Shown: one piece after another, positions 1-7,674 of the stretch
How positions within the stretch are numbered: position 1 is the first letter of the stretch
Layout: each line of letters starts with the position of its first letter
The notes under the pieces: model-generated
What the model saw: the letters and a program-made list of their open reading frames with translations, nothing else
Told to the model about the DNA's origin: nothing
Database searches by the model: none
Assembly: GCA_965371855.1 (NCBI GenBank)
Contig: CBDUZZ010000031.1
Coordinates: forward strand, 1-52,999
DNA from: JAADEM01 sp965371855
Lineage (GTDB): Bacteria; Bacteroidota; Bacteroidia; Bacteroidales; Marinilabiliaceae
Length of the DNA stretch: 52,999 bases
Reading direction: 5' to 3'
Translations under genes and position numbers: made by a program

Positions 1-91
1 TTTCAGCTATTTAATGAACTTTTTTTAACTTATTTTCAACTCTTGATTCGCATAAATAGTTTATTTTACAAGTTTGACAATAACTAAGAAG

Positions 92-135
92 AAAAAACCC
101 TTTACTGGTGATATGATACCTGTAAAGGGGTTTTT
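92..135. terminator. Hairpin terminator, possibly bidirectional
   Basis: CCCTTTAC pairs with GTAAAGGG around a loop of about 20 bases. An A-run precedes it and a T-run follows it, so it could stop transcription on either strand. It lies beyond the end of ilvE; the gene on its left is outside the window. Confidence 0.65.
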
Positions 136-137
136 AA

Positions 138-174
138 TAACGCCCTTCATTTGATTTCAGATAAAGGGCGTTTG
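138..174 (-). terminator. Intrinsic terminator of ilvE
   Basis: AACGCCCTT and AAAGGGCGTT form a 9-bp stem about 25 bases downstream of the ilvE stop codon. A short T-run follows on the minus strand. It is separate from the hairpin at 92-135. Confidence 0.65.
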
Positions 175-199
175 TATTAATTCGATATTTCCGACTTAT

Positions 200-1219
200 T
201 TACTCCACAACAGTAACCCAGCCATAGGTGTCAGGTTCATCACCGTATTGTATAGCTCTTAATTTATTGTACAGTTTTTCGGATATATTACCCGGTTTAC
301 CATCGGTGCTATAGGTGTATGACTTTCCTGTGTCTATATCGTCAATGCGACCGATAGGACTTATTACAGCTGCTGTACCGCACGCTCCGGCTTCTTCAAA
401 TGTTTCTAATTCCTCAAACGGAACTTTTCTACGCTCGGTTTTGAGGCCCATATCCTGAGCTATTTGTATCAGGCATTTATTTGTAATTGATGGAAGTATT
501 GAATCAGATTCGGGTGTTATATATGTGTTATTTTTAATTCCAAAGAAGTTGGCCGGGCCACATTCATCAAGGTATTTCTTCTCTTTGCTGTCGAGGTACA
601 GTACGGCAGAGTATCCTTTCGAATGAGCCATATCTCCGGCTTGCAGACTGGCAGCATAGTTGCCACCTACTTTATATTTTCCTGTGCCGAGGGGGGCAGC
701 ACGATCAAAAGACCTGGATAACATCATGTTTGTAGGTTTAAACCCTTCCTTAAAGTATGGGCCTACCGGCATCACAAAAACCATAAAAAGATACTCTTCA
801 GCAGGAGAAACGCCAATTTTTGGTCCCGATCCAAATAGCAAAGGACGCACATACAGTGCCGCTCCTGATTCGTATGGAGGAACAAAACGGAGGTTTAATT
901 TAATGGCTTTTATAACAGCCTCAACAAACAACTCTTCAGGGACATTGGCCATCATAATCCCATCAGCAGAATTGTGCATTCTTCTGGCATTTTCTTCTAC
1001 TCTGAAAAGTCTGATCTTACCATCTTTACCCTTAAAAGCTTTTAAGCCTTCAAAAGATTCCTGTCCGTAATGCAATCCGGTGGCAGCCATGTGGATATTA
1101 ACTTTTTCAGAGGAGCTGACCTCCAGTTCACCCCATTTGCCGTTGCGATAGTAACACCTTACATTATAGTCAGTTTTCATGTAACTGAAAGATAAATTTT
1201 TCCAATCTATAGCATTCAT
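200..1219 (-). CDS. ilvE: Branched-chain amino acid aminotransferase
   Basis: PLP-dependent transaminase (fold type IV) that interconverts valine, leucine and isoleucine with their 2-oxo acids, using glutamate/2-oxoglutarate; cytoplasmic. At 339 residues it has the length of the longer IlvE subgroup. The Schiff-base lysine is K183 in the GKYKVGGNYA motif, and the FEGLKAF and EAGACGTAAVISPI segments are typical. The ATG at 1219 opens directly into family sequence. It is the last of four minus-strand genes, about 100 bases below the TSUP gene, and two hairpin terminators follow it. Co-transcription with the genes upstream is possible but not shown. Confidence 0.95.
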   Translation of the reverse strand: MNAIDWKNLSFSYMKTDYNVRCYYRNGKWGELEVSSSEKVNIHMAATGLHYGQESFEGLKAFKGKDGKIRLFRVEENARRMHNSADGIMMANVPEELFVEAVIKAIKLNLRFVPPYESGAALYVRPLLFGSGPKIGVSPAEEYLFMVFVMPVGPYFKEGFKPTNMMLSRSFDRAAPLGTGKYKVGGNYAASLQAGDMAHSKGYSAVLYLDSKEKKYLDECGPANFFGIKNNTYITPESDSILPSITNKCLIQIAQDMGLKTERRKVPFEELETFEEAGACGTAAVISPIGRIDDIDTGKSYTYSTDGKPGNISEKLYNKLRAIQYGDEPDTYGWVTVVE

Positions 1220-1320
1220 AAAGAGGTAGTTTTTAATTGTTCTTAATTTTATATAAAGATAATAATTCTGCTTATAAAATTAAAGGATATTTGTCAAAAC
1301 AACCTGTTTTTAGTTGTTTT

Positions 1321-2088
1321 TTACTTGAAAATCATCATTATAGATGTCAGGAATATGACAGTGTAGATGAAATATCTATAGGCTTTTTCCGGGATGAATT
1401 TCACAATATACCTTCCGGTAAAGGCACCTAATATAATTCCTGGAATCATTAAAATATCGAGATGAAAAGTCTCAACGGTTATAGTATGCCATGAAAAAAT
1501 GTGAAAAGGAACTTTAAAAAGATTTAATATGAGGAAGAACCAGGCGCCTGTGCCAATGAAACTGTTTTTAGGCAGACGCATTGACAAAATGTAAAGGTTG
1601 AACAGTGGGCCGGCAGCATTTCCTATCATTGTTGCAAAACCTCCGGCAATACCAAAAAACCCTCTGAAAAAAACATTTTCAGACAGGCTCTTTTTTTTTC
1701 CTTTAATTTCGTTGAAAAGCATGATGAGTAGACTAATCAGTAGAATTCCGGCAATAGCATCTCTGAATTGATTGTCGTTTATGTGGTTGCCTACTATCAC
1801 AGCTCCAATAATACCAATGGCTGCAAACGGAAAAAGTTTTAATATCTCTTTAAGACGACTACTGCGGTGGAAATGCACCAGTGCCATGATATCGCCAAAT
1901 ACCAGAATTGGCAATAAAATACCTACAGAAGCTTGTGCACCATATAAAAAAACCATTAACGGTATCGTTACCATCCCAATACCTTTCAGCCCACTTTTCG
2001 ACAGTCCTACAAAAAATGCACTTGCCAGAGTAAGAATCCATACGGCTAATGATGTATTTAGAGGATTTAGTATTTCGGGCATAGTCAA
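1321..2088 (-). CDS. TSUP family membrane permease (TauE/SafE-like)
   Basis: Integral inner-membrane protein of 255 residues with seven to eight hydrophobic segments. The first contains the family-like FFVGLSKSGLKGIGM motif, and a second related half with IAGGFATMIGNAAGP begins near residue 148, giving the internal duplication typical of TSUP transporters. Family members move sulfite, sulfoacetate or other small organosulfur or organic anions; the substrate cannot be read from the sequence. A small inverted repeat (2111-2128) lies just upstream. The neighbours do not point to sulfur metabolism. Confidence 0.85.
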   Translation of the reverse strand: MTMPEILNPLNTSLAVWILTLASAFFVGLSKSGLKGIGMVTIPLMVFLYGAQASVGILLPILVFGDIMALVHFHRSSRLKEILKLFPFAAIGIIGAVIVGNHINDNQFRDAIAGILLISLLIMLFNEIKGKKKSLSENVFFRGFFGIAGGFATMIGNAAGPLFNLYILSMRLPKNSFIGTGAWFFLILNLFKVPFHIFSWHTITVETFHLDILMIPGIILGAFTGRYIVKFIPEKAYRYFIYTVIFLTSIMMIFK

Positions 2089-2135
2089 TGAGTTAATGTG
2101 TCAAAATTAAGTTTATTAATCAATAAACCCTATCA

Positions 2136-3026
2136 TCACAAAACTTCTTCTTTTTTAAAAATCCGGGGTGTATATAATGAATAGAACAAACCCGGCAAAG
2201 AACTTAACAGGGAAAGGAAGTAAAAAATAAGGCTTAGAGCCACAGCTTGATCCTGATTGACGCCGGTTAGGTAGGTTGCTCCCCAGGCATAAGCCATTTC
2301 ACGGGCACCTATGCCTCCCAATGTTATGGGGATAGCAGCTGCAATGGTTGATAAGAAGAACAGAAAAAGATAGTCGCCCCAGTGTCCGTTTACAACCGTG
2401 CCCATTGCCTTTAAAATGCTGACAACAACCAGCATCTGGATACCCTGAATAATTAATGACCATAATGTAACTTTCCAAAACACTTTGGTTAGCGATCTGT
2501 TTATTATCCATAAAAAAAGATAATACCCTACACTTACGCCGGGTATCAGTAGAAAATACCATCCCTGGTAAGGGATTTCATAATCAATGTAATAAACCAG
2601 AGCTAATATGTATATCAGAATTATTGACAGGCCGCTTACCCGTTCGGCAAAAACTGCCGACAGGAGCTTTTTTACCTTTACATTATAATACTTATTAAGA
2701 AGGAAAACCTTATATCCGTCTCCACCTACACCACCTGGAAGAAAAAAGTTGTAAAACAATCCCATCCAGTATAGTTTAATATTAGACCAATTTCTGATTT
2801 TCAGAGGTAAGGCTGCAAAAATGGTGTTTAGTCTGAATGTTCCCAGCAAAACAGCTAATACATAAAGCAGAAATGCCAATAAAAGATACCATAGGTTAGA
2901 ATCCTTAATGAATGTCCAAACTTGATGAAGATCAATGTTTTTAACTACATAATAGATTGCAGCTCCTGAGAATAGTACTTTTAGTATGAGTTTTATATAT
3001 TTGATAAATGTCTTCTTTGTGGGCAT
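2136..3026 (-). CDS. Flippase-like membrane protein (UPF0104 / LPG synthase TM domain)
   Basis: 296 residues, almost all in eight or so hydrophobic helices, matching the lysylphosphatidylglycerol synthetase transmembrane / AglD-like family. PGGVGGDGYKVFLL near residue 97 and the ITLGGIGAREMAYAWG segment in the C-terminal third are characteristic. There is no C-terminal aminoacyl-transferase domain as in MprF, so a lipid or polyprenyl-linked substrate flippase role is the usual inference. It starts 36 bases after the KamA-like gene, so the two probably share a transcript. The substrate is unknown. Confidence 0.8.
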   Translation of the reverse strand: MPTKKTFIKYIKLILKVLFSGAAIYYVVKNIDLHQVWTFIKDSNLWYLLLAFLLYVLAVLLGTFRLNTIFAALPLKIRNWSNIKLYWMGLFYNFFLPGGVGGDGYKVFLLNKYYNVKVKKLLSAVFAERVSGLSIILIYILALVYYIDYEIPYQGWYFLLIPGVSVGYYLFLWIINRSLTKVFWKVTLWSLIIQGIQMLVVVSILKAMGTVVNGHWGDYLFLFFLSTIAAAIPITLGGIGAREMAYAWGATYLTGVNQDQAVALSLIFYFLSLLSSLPGLFYSLYTPRIFKKEEVL

Positions 3027-3062
3027 ACTGAAGTATTCTAAAAATTGTATTAGGGATAATAT

Positions 3063-4367
3063 TTATTTTAGCAATATCTCTGATAAGTCCTCCTCAAAGA
3101 AAAAGTTTTCATTTCCAAAAGCAGGTTTAAGATCTGTCATCCATAGTGCCTCTTCGTCATATTTGGCAAAGAACGGACGGCATACCCAGTTACTGTTTCT
3201 ACCCTGAATAAATTCCAGAACAAATGCCTTTTCTCCTTTTATCTCAGTAATACCAATTATACGCACTTTCCCCGGTGTACATGACATACTTGGGCCTCTT
3301 ACAGTTCTTGCAATACCACTAACCTTAATGTATGCTTTCTGGAAAATATCCCATGCTTTAACCAATGGCACTCCAAAATATTCCTGTGCTCCGGTATCCC
3401 GTGCAATAAACATATAGTAAGGTATAAGACCCAACTGAACCTGTTTTTTCCACATTGTACTCCAAACTTCCGGGTCAGCATTAATATTTTTTAGGATAGG
3501 GCTTTGTGTTCTTATTTGTGCACCGGTGTCACGAATTTTTTTTATTGCCTGTTGTACAGCTTCTGTCTCTAACTCCCTGAAGTGGCTGAAGTGAGCCATA
3601 AAGGCCAATGATTTCCCGGCTTTAATGACTTTTTTAAATGTTCTTAAAACATCATCAGCATCATCATCAGTGAGGAAACGGTACGGCCAAAAACTTAACG
3701 ACTTTGATCCGATCCGTATGTTCTGCAAGTTGGGCAGGTCTGCTTCAATAAGTTTGGTAAGATACATATCAAGTACTTTTGCTTTCATCACCATCGGATC
3801 ACCACCAGTGATTAGTATATCGGTAACTTCATCGTGCTGTTTCAGGTACTCTATAATCTTATCAATCTCATTCATCGCGAACTTCATTTTGTCCATGCCT
3901 GTGAATTGCGGCCATCTGAAGCAAAATGTACAATATGCATGACATGTTTGTCCTTGTGATGGGAAGAAAAGCAGAGTTTCGTTGTATTTATGCTGCAAGC
4001 CAGTAAGTCTAACCCCGTTAAGTTTAGGAACATTGTATTCCAGTTGTCCTGCCGGATGCGGATTTAGTCGTTCGCGTATTTTGTTGGCTTCTTTCTTTAA
4101 TGTAGATTTATCGGCACCGTTTTTAATGATTTTTGCCATATGGTTAAAATCATTGGGTTCGAGCATCCCTTTTTGAGGGAAATTAAGAATATATATAGGA
4201 TCAGTTTTGTAATTATTCCAGTCAATTAGTTCATTAACAACGTAGTTATTGGATTTAAATGGTAATACATGGCCTACAACTTCAATGTTGAATTGTTCCT
4301 CTTCAGGCAACATTGCTATTTGAGGAATTTTCCTGAAATTATGTAACGAAAATATTTGGTACTTCAT
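3063..4367 (-). CDS. KamA family radical SAM protein (lysine 2,3-aminomutase-like)
   Basis: Radical SAM enzyme of 434 residues. The [4Fe-4S] ligands are C142, C146 and C149 in TCHAYCTFC, followed by the SAM-binding ITGGDPMV motif near residue 196. The family carries out PLP-dependent 1,2-amino shifts such as lysine to beta-lysine. The glycine-rich PLP-lysine motif of true KamA (PGGGGK) is not obvious; CTPGKVRIIG lies in the corresponding C-terminal region, so substrate and even PLP use are uncertain. First gene of a likely minus-strand group with the flippase-like gene. Confidence 0.85.
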   Translation of the reverse strand: MKYQIFSLHNFRKIPQIAMLPEEEQFNIEVVGHVLPFKSNNYVVNELIDWNNYKTDPIYILNFPQKGMLEPNDFNHMAKIIKNGADKSTLKKEANKIRERLNPHPAGQLEYNVPKLNGVRLTGLQHKYNETLLFFPSQGQTCHAYCTFCFRWPQFTGMDKMKFAMNEIDKIIEYLKQHDEVTDILITGGDPMVMKAKVLDMYLTKLIEADLPNLQNIRIGSKSLSFWPYRFLTDDDADDVLRTFKKVIKAGKSLAFMAHFSHFRELETEAVQQAIKKIRDTGAQIRTQSPILKNINADPEVWSTMWKKQVQLGLIPYYMFIARDTGAQEYFGVPLVKAWDIFQKAYIKVSGIARTVRGPSMSCTPGKVRIIGITEIKGEKAFVLEFIQGRNSNWVCRPFFAKYDEEALWMTDLKPAFGNENFFFEEDLSEILLK

Positions 4368-4492
4368 ACGTATTCCTTTTTTAATTAATTGTGCATTTTA
4401 ACACACGAAAACTTTATGGAGTGCTCAAACAGTAACTTTCGGAGAGTGTTAAACGACACTAATCTAATTAGTTGATCTGGATAAATGAGCTG

Positions 4493-4508
4493 TTTCCCCT
4501 AGGGGAAA
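4493..4508. repeat. Perfect 16-bp palindrome
   Basis: TTTCCCCTAGGGGAAA is perfectly self-complementary. It lies upstream of the KamA-like gene in a gene-free stretch. No T-run follows closely, so it reads better as a protein-binding palindrome or element end than as a terminator. The rest of 4368-4576 shows nothing recognisable. Confidence 0.5.
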
Positions 4509-4576
4509 GTGGCACAAAGGTAATAAAAAAAAATAAATTTTCAAAGAGTGTATTTATGGTTCATAATGCATAATAA

Positions 4577-4661
4577 GAGCCGTATGAATCGAGAGGTTCA
4601 CGTATCCCGAAACTTCGGGATGAGAGGTTTAGGGGTGAGATTCCCCTTTACCTACTCGACT
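4577..4661 (+). mobile_element. 3' remnant of a group II intron (domains V-VI)
   Basis: The stretch begins with GAGCCGTATGAATCGAGAGG and continues to TTCACGTA, the 5' strand, loop and start of the 3' strand of a bacterial group II intron domain V. It ends with TGAGAGGTTTAGGGGTGAG and CCTACTCGACT, matching domain VI and the usual intron 3' terminus. The closing CGGTTC strand of domain V has been replaced by the hairpin TCCCGAAACTTCGGGA (4605-4620), so the catalytic helix cannot form. No reverse transcriptase or 5' intron part is present nearby. Recognition is from memory of the family consensus; a covariance-model search would settle it. Confidence 0.75.
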
Positions 4662-4674
4662 GTGCTTAGTTTAT

Positions 4675-4974
4675 TTAGTCATGGATACTGTTTTTTAAAT
4701 CCATCATCTCATGAAGTATTCTAGTAATTTCTACCTCATTATCATTTATTTTCCTATAAAAGATAATATGCTTTGCCGCTTTAAATCCAAATAAGGTTGG
4801 AGTGATTGCAAGGTAGCTTTTTCCTAAATTAGGATTTTCTGCAATTACTTTAAAATTATCTATTAGCATATTATAATATTTATCTGCCTGCTGTTCTGAC
4901 CATTCTTCATATGTATAGTTCCAAATCTTGGTCAAATCATCAATAGCCTTTTTAGTCAAATAGTATTTAGCCAT
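4675..4974 (-). CDS. parE: ParE/RelE superfamily toxin
   Basis: Toxin of a type II toxin-antitoxin pair, 99 residues. It begins MAKYYLTKKAIDDLTKIW, with the ParE pattern of an N-terminal strand and a two-helix hairpin, and ends with the typical sheet (HIIFYRKI then EVEITRILHEMMD). ParE toxins generally inhibit gyrase and RelE toxins cleave mRNA; with this antitoxin type, ParE is the better call. Its start overlaps the antitoxin gene by 8 bases, the usual translational coupling. The group II intron remnant ends 13 bases beyond its stop codon. Confidence 0.88.
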   Translation of the reverse strand: MAKYYLTKKAIDDLTKIWNYTYEEWSEQQADKYYNMLIDNFKVIAENPNLGKSYLAITPTLFGFKAAKHIIFYRKINDNEVEITRILHEMMDLKNSIHD

Positions 4975-5218
4975 TTGTCCGCATTTTTGCTTTTAAAGAA
5001 TCAAGATGTTTTTGAGAATCAAAGTCATATGTAATTCCACTATCTATTCCTTCTTGAATAGCTTTTTTCAATGCTATAACTTTGCTTTCTTCTTCTTCTA
5101 AAAGTCTCAAGCCTGCACGAATCACTTCGCTTACATTTTTAAATCTTCCTTTTGAAATACTATTTCTAACAAATGTTTCAAAATAATCTCCGAGTGATAT
5201 TGATGTATTTTTGTTCAT
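4967..5218 (-). CDS. parD: ParD-like antitoxin (CC2985 type)
   Basis: 83-residue antitoxin. The N-terminal half (SISLGDYFETFVRN then GRFKNVSEVIRAGLRLLEE) is the ribbon-helix-helix DNA-binding fold of ParD; the acidic C-terminal half should wrap the toxin. It is first in the operon and represses its own promoter in known systems. A promoter and a perfect palindromic operator lie 19-50 bases upstream of the ATG. Confidence 0.88.
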   Translation of the reverse strand: MNKNTSISLGDYFETFVRNSISKGRFKNVSEVIRAGLRLLEEEESKVIALKKAIQEGIDSGITYDFDSQKHLDSLKAKMRTNG

Positions 5219-5236
5219 AACATTATTCTTTTCTTA

Positions 5237-5268
5237 CAAATATACCAATAATTGGTAATTTATCCAAA
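5237..5268 (-). promoter_or_regulatory. parDE promoter with overlapping operator
   Basis: On the minus strand a TTTG (-33, 5268-5265) is followed after 20 bases by TATATTTG (-7, 5244-5237), an exact match to the Bacteroidota housekeeping promoter. The perfect 15-base palindrome TACCAATAATTGGTA (5243-5257) overlaps the -7 box and fills the spacer, where a bound ParD dimer would block the polymerase. The ATG of parD is about 18 bases from the -7 box. Confidence 0.7.
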
Positions 5269-5762
5269 ATTAAGCACGACGGGAGCAGTAGAAATTGTTT
5301 GGCATTTGAACTGTTTTCCATATCTATTTACAGTAAACTTAATTAAAAATAGAAACCTACCAAAACCGATTTCCGCCAAATTATTTTTACTGCATGTTGA
5401 ACTAAATCCCTTCGGGATAGCTCTTAATAAAAAAACTCTCAATATAAATTCATATATTTGTCTTTCTCAGTTCTCATTACAGCACCTTTAGGGCATTTTT
5501 CAACTTCCTGAATATCAGCAGGAAAAAATCAAAACCGTCGATAAGTACATAGAGCAAAAATCCGCTTAATCCGGGATGTAGTTCAACACTTACTCATCGC
5601 TGGGTTGCCGCAAAAATTCGGCACAGGCATTGCAGACCGCTCATAGTACTATTTATTAGCGGCTGAATGTTTTTATCCTCAATTTCGAACAACTTTTTTC
5701 AGTACCTTGTAATAAATCCATTTTTATTTTCGTCTTATGGGTCAAAATCGAATCAGTTAATT
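5269..5762. other. Gene-free stretch between parDE and the sigma factor
   Basis: No convincing gene. It holds a short hairpin, ATCCCTTCGGGAT at 5406-5418, of the same type as the one inserted in the intron remnant. A second inverted repeat, CCGCT/AGCGG, lies near 5632-5656. A short open stretch near 5500-5569 ends in KYIEQKSA and could be a gene scrap, but I cannot assign it. Confidence 0.5.
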
Positions 5763-6251
5763 ATGGAAAAAGAATTTACAGAGTTATTGTATCAGAATCA
5801 GGGTATAGTCCGAAAAATCTGTAACCTGTACTTTTATAATCGTGTTGAAAAGGATGATTATCAACAAGAGTTAATTATCCAACTATGGAAAGCTTTTCCA
5901 AGTTTTAAAAACGAATCAAAATTTTCTACATGGATGTATCGGGTCTGTTTGAATTCAGCAATTGATTTGTTAAGAAAGGAAAAAAGCCAGCCTAAATTGA
6001 TACAAATTGATAATCATGATTTTGGAAAAATTCCAGATGTAAATAATGAGTCAAATGAAAATCAGGAGAAACTTTATCAGGTTATAGCTAAGTTATCCGA
6101 GATTGATAAAGCTATCATAACTCTGTATCTCGATGAATTTAGTTATAAAGAAATCGCTAAAATCATTGGGCTCTCTGAAACGAACATCGGTGCTAAAATA
6201 AATAGAATCAAGTCATTAATTTTAAAATCTTTTACCAATGGAAACAAATGA
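5763..6251 (+). CDS. ECF-type RNA polymerase sigma factor
   Basis: Sigma-70 family protein of 162 residues with only regions 2 and 4. Region 2 includes DDYQQELIIQLWKAF and FSTWMYRVCLNSAIDLLRK; region 4 includes LSEIDKAIITLYLDEFSYK and the helix-turn-helix EIAKIIGLSETNIGAKINRI. The ATG at 5763 is chosen because MEKEFTELLYQNQGIVRKI is where the family begins; an upstream ATG at 5667 would add 32 hydrophobic residues foreign to it. The next gene overlaps by 14 bases and is the probable membrane partner. The target regulon is not visible. Confidence 0.9.
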   Translation: MEKEFTELLYQNQGIVRKICNLYFYNRVEKDDYQQELIIQLWKAFPSFKNESKFSTWMYRVCLNSAIDLLRKEKSQPKLIQIDNHDFGKIPDVNNESNENQEKLYQVIAKLSEIDKAIITLYLDEFSYKEIAKIIGLSETNIGAKINRIKSLILKSFTNGNK

Positions 6252-6879
6252 ATTAAAAAAAATATGGCAAACATTATCAGATGAAAAACTTATTGATAAA
6301 AGTATTGCTAAAGAGAATATTGAACGAATCATTAAATTAAAAAGCAGCAAGACCATTGAAAAGTTTTCCAAAAAACTCAAATCCGATTATTTATTTAACA
6401 TTGCAACATCTCTTCTTATTCTTGCGATTACAATCTTTGTGACTCTTTTTCTAAATCAAAGAAATCAAAATTTGCCTGTTCAAGGATATGTATTTTTAGT
6501 CTTGGCATTTAGTTTTTATGCGCTCAAAGCTGTAAGCATTAATTCAAAAATAAAGTTGCTTAATACAACTTACAATACATCATCAATCCAAGATTCTTTG
6601 AAAAAGGTTAAAGCAAGTTTTGAAAAGATATCAAAAAAGGAATCAATAATTATTTACATTTCAATATCATTTCTAACAATATTTGCAAATTTTTTAATAA
6701 ATGATAAAACGGATTTTTCAAATTTTAATATTAATAGTTTACAAGGATACGTATTAATCTTTTCTATATGTTTTCTTATCTCAATGCCGTGGGTTGGCAA
6801 GTATTATTTCAATAAAAGGTTCTCTGGAATCATAACAGATTTAAACAATTCAATCGAAGAGTTAAATTCAGAGAACTAA
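6238..6879 (+). CDS. Membrane protein coupled to the ECF sigma factor, candidate anti-sigma
   Basis: 213 residues. A charged cytoplasmic N-terminus (about 1-55) is followed by two hydrophobic segments (about 57-75 and 84-100), a charged helical region, and two more segments (about 138-156 and 170-187). The gene starts inside the sigma gene, so the two are translationally coupled. Family knowledge says the gene overlapping an ECF sigma is usually its anti-sigma factor. No zinc-binding HxxxCxxC motif is present, so it is not a classical ZAS protein. Function is inferred from position only. Confidence 0.6.
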   Translation: METNELKKIWQTLSDEKLIDKSIAKENIERIIKLKSSKTIEKFSKKLKSDYLFNIATSLLILAITIFVTLFLNQRNQNLPVQGYVFLVLAFSFYALKAVSINSKIKLLNTTYNTSSIQDSLKKVKASFEKISKKESIIIYISISFLTIFANFLINDKTDFSNFNINSLQGYVLIFSICFLISMPWVGKYYFNKRFSGIITDLNNSIEELNSEN

Positions 6880-6942
6880 TAGTATATTTTTAAATTGTCC
6901 AGATATCATCTCATTTGAATGTGGTGGCTCTGGACATTTTGC

Positions 6943-7037
6943 CGCTAACGGTTTGAATAAACTGCGTTTTAATGCAGTTTAGCTTTTGTTGGCAAATGTT
7001 GATGTCCGTTTGGGTTGAATGTTATAATTCGTTAGCG
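6943..7037. repeat. Imperfect palindromic element, attC-like, between sigma operon and csp gene
   Basis: CGCTAACG (6943-6950) and CGTTAGCG (7030-7037) are exact reverse complements bounding 95 bases. Inside is a hairpin of AAACTGC (6959-6965) and GCAGTTT (6974-6980). The overall plan, short complementary ends containing AAC/GTT and an internal stem, resembles an integron attC. However, the ends do not fit RYYYAAC/GTTRRRY. The segment AACGGTTTGAATA recurs at 52827-52839. Confidence 0.5.
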
Positions 7038-7048
7038 ATTCTCACAAA

Positions 7049-7495
7049 TCAAATCTTCTTCACTCGGACAGCATTCATACCTTTCAAACCTTGTTCGAGC
7101 TCAAAAGTGACGCTGTCATTTTCCATTACTTCTTCCAATAGGCCATTGACATGCACAAAATATTTTTCATTTGTATCATTTTCTTTAATGAAACCAAAGC
7201 CCTTTGAATCATTGAAAAATTCAACTTTACCCGTTCGCATGGTGATAATTTCCTCCTTTTCTCGTTTAGGAACACCAATTTCTATATTTTTCGCATTGAT
7301 AGCCTTCTTTTTCGTCAGATCTGGTGGTGTGTCTGTAAGGTTGCCATATTCATCAACATAGGCTATCATATTATCAAGCCCAGAGCCTCCTGAATTTGCT
7401 TTGCGTTCCTCGCGCTTTTTCTGCTTTTCTTGTTTTTTCTTTAAACGCTTTTTCTCTTTTTCGTTCTTGTTATAGGTTTCCTGTGATTTCGACAT
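7049..7495 (-). CDS. Cold-shock domain protein with charged N-terminal extension
   Basis: 148 residues. The C-terminal part from about 86 is a cold-shock domain that binds single-stranded nucleic acid: TGKVEFFNDSKGFGFIKEND contains RNP1 (KGFGFI), and KYFVHVNGL is the RNP2 position. The first 35 residues are mostly Lys/Glu/Arg (KEKKRLKKKQEKQKKREERK), probably a disordered or helical RNA-binding tail, followed by a linker with TPPDLTKKKAINAKNIEIG. This longer layout occurs in Bacteroidota next to ordinary CspA-size proteins. It lies between two palindromic elements. Confidence 0.88.
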   Translation of the reverse strand: MSKSQETYNKNEKEKKRLKKKQEKQKKREERKANSGGSGLDNMIAYVDEYGNLTDTPPDLTKKKAINAKNIEIGVPKREKEEIITMRTGKVEFFNDSKGFGFIKENDTNEKYFVHVNGLLEEVMENDSVTFELEQGLKGMNAVRVKKI

Positions 7496-7530
7496 TCTTC
7501 AATATTTGTTTATATGTTTGCCAACGGATA

Positions 7531-7641
7531 CGGCTAAAAACTGGCGGGCATTTCAACCCACTTCTGTATCAACCAGAACCATTGTTTATTTCTTGTAATT
7601 CGTTTCATATTAACACTTTCCGCCCGCTTGTTTTTGAGCCG
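7531..7641. repeat. Long imperfect palindrome, attC-like, between csp and higA
   Basis: CGGCTAAAAACTGGCGGGC (7531-7549) pairs with GCCCGCTTGTTTTTGAGCCG (7622-7641) to give a stem of about 19 bp with one extra base, around a loop of about 72 bases. It is preceded by GCCAAC (7520-7525) and followed by GTTATATGC (7644-7652), so AAC and GTT sit at the outer ends as in an attC. The total of about 130 bases is within the attC size range. It is not a textbook attC because R' departs from GTTRRRY. Confidence 0.55.
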
Positions 7642-7674
7642 ATGTTATATGCGGTTTTTTTGTCATCAAAGTTT

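Noticed and set aside
660..1070. Plus-strand 136-residue open frame
   Set aside because: It lies antisense within ilvE, whose family identity is certain.
5260..5442. 60-residue minus-strand open frame upstream of parDE
   Set aside because: It has no recognisable motif, overlaps the parDE promoter region and has an unusual composition. I regard it as chance.
5500..5569. Short open stretch ending KYIEQKSA, weakly like a type I restriction S-subunit C-terminus
   Set aside because: The similarity is only a few residues, there is no start codon, and no restriction genes are nearby.
5667..5762. Upstream ATG of the sigma factor giving 32 extra residues
   Set aside because: The extension is hydrophobic and unlike the N-terminus of ECF factors. 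The ATG at 5763 opens directly into family sequence.
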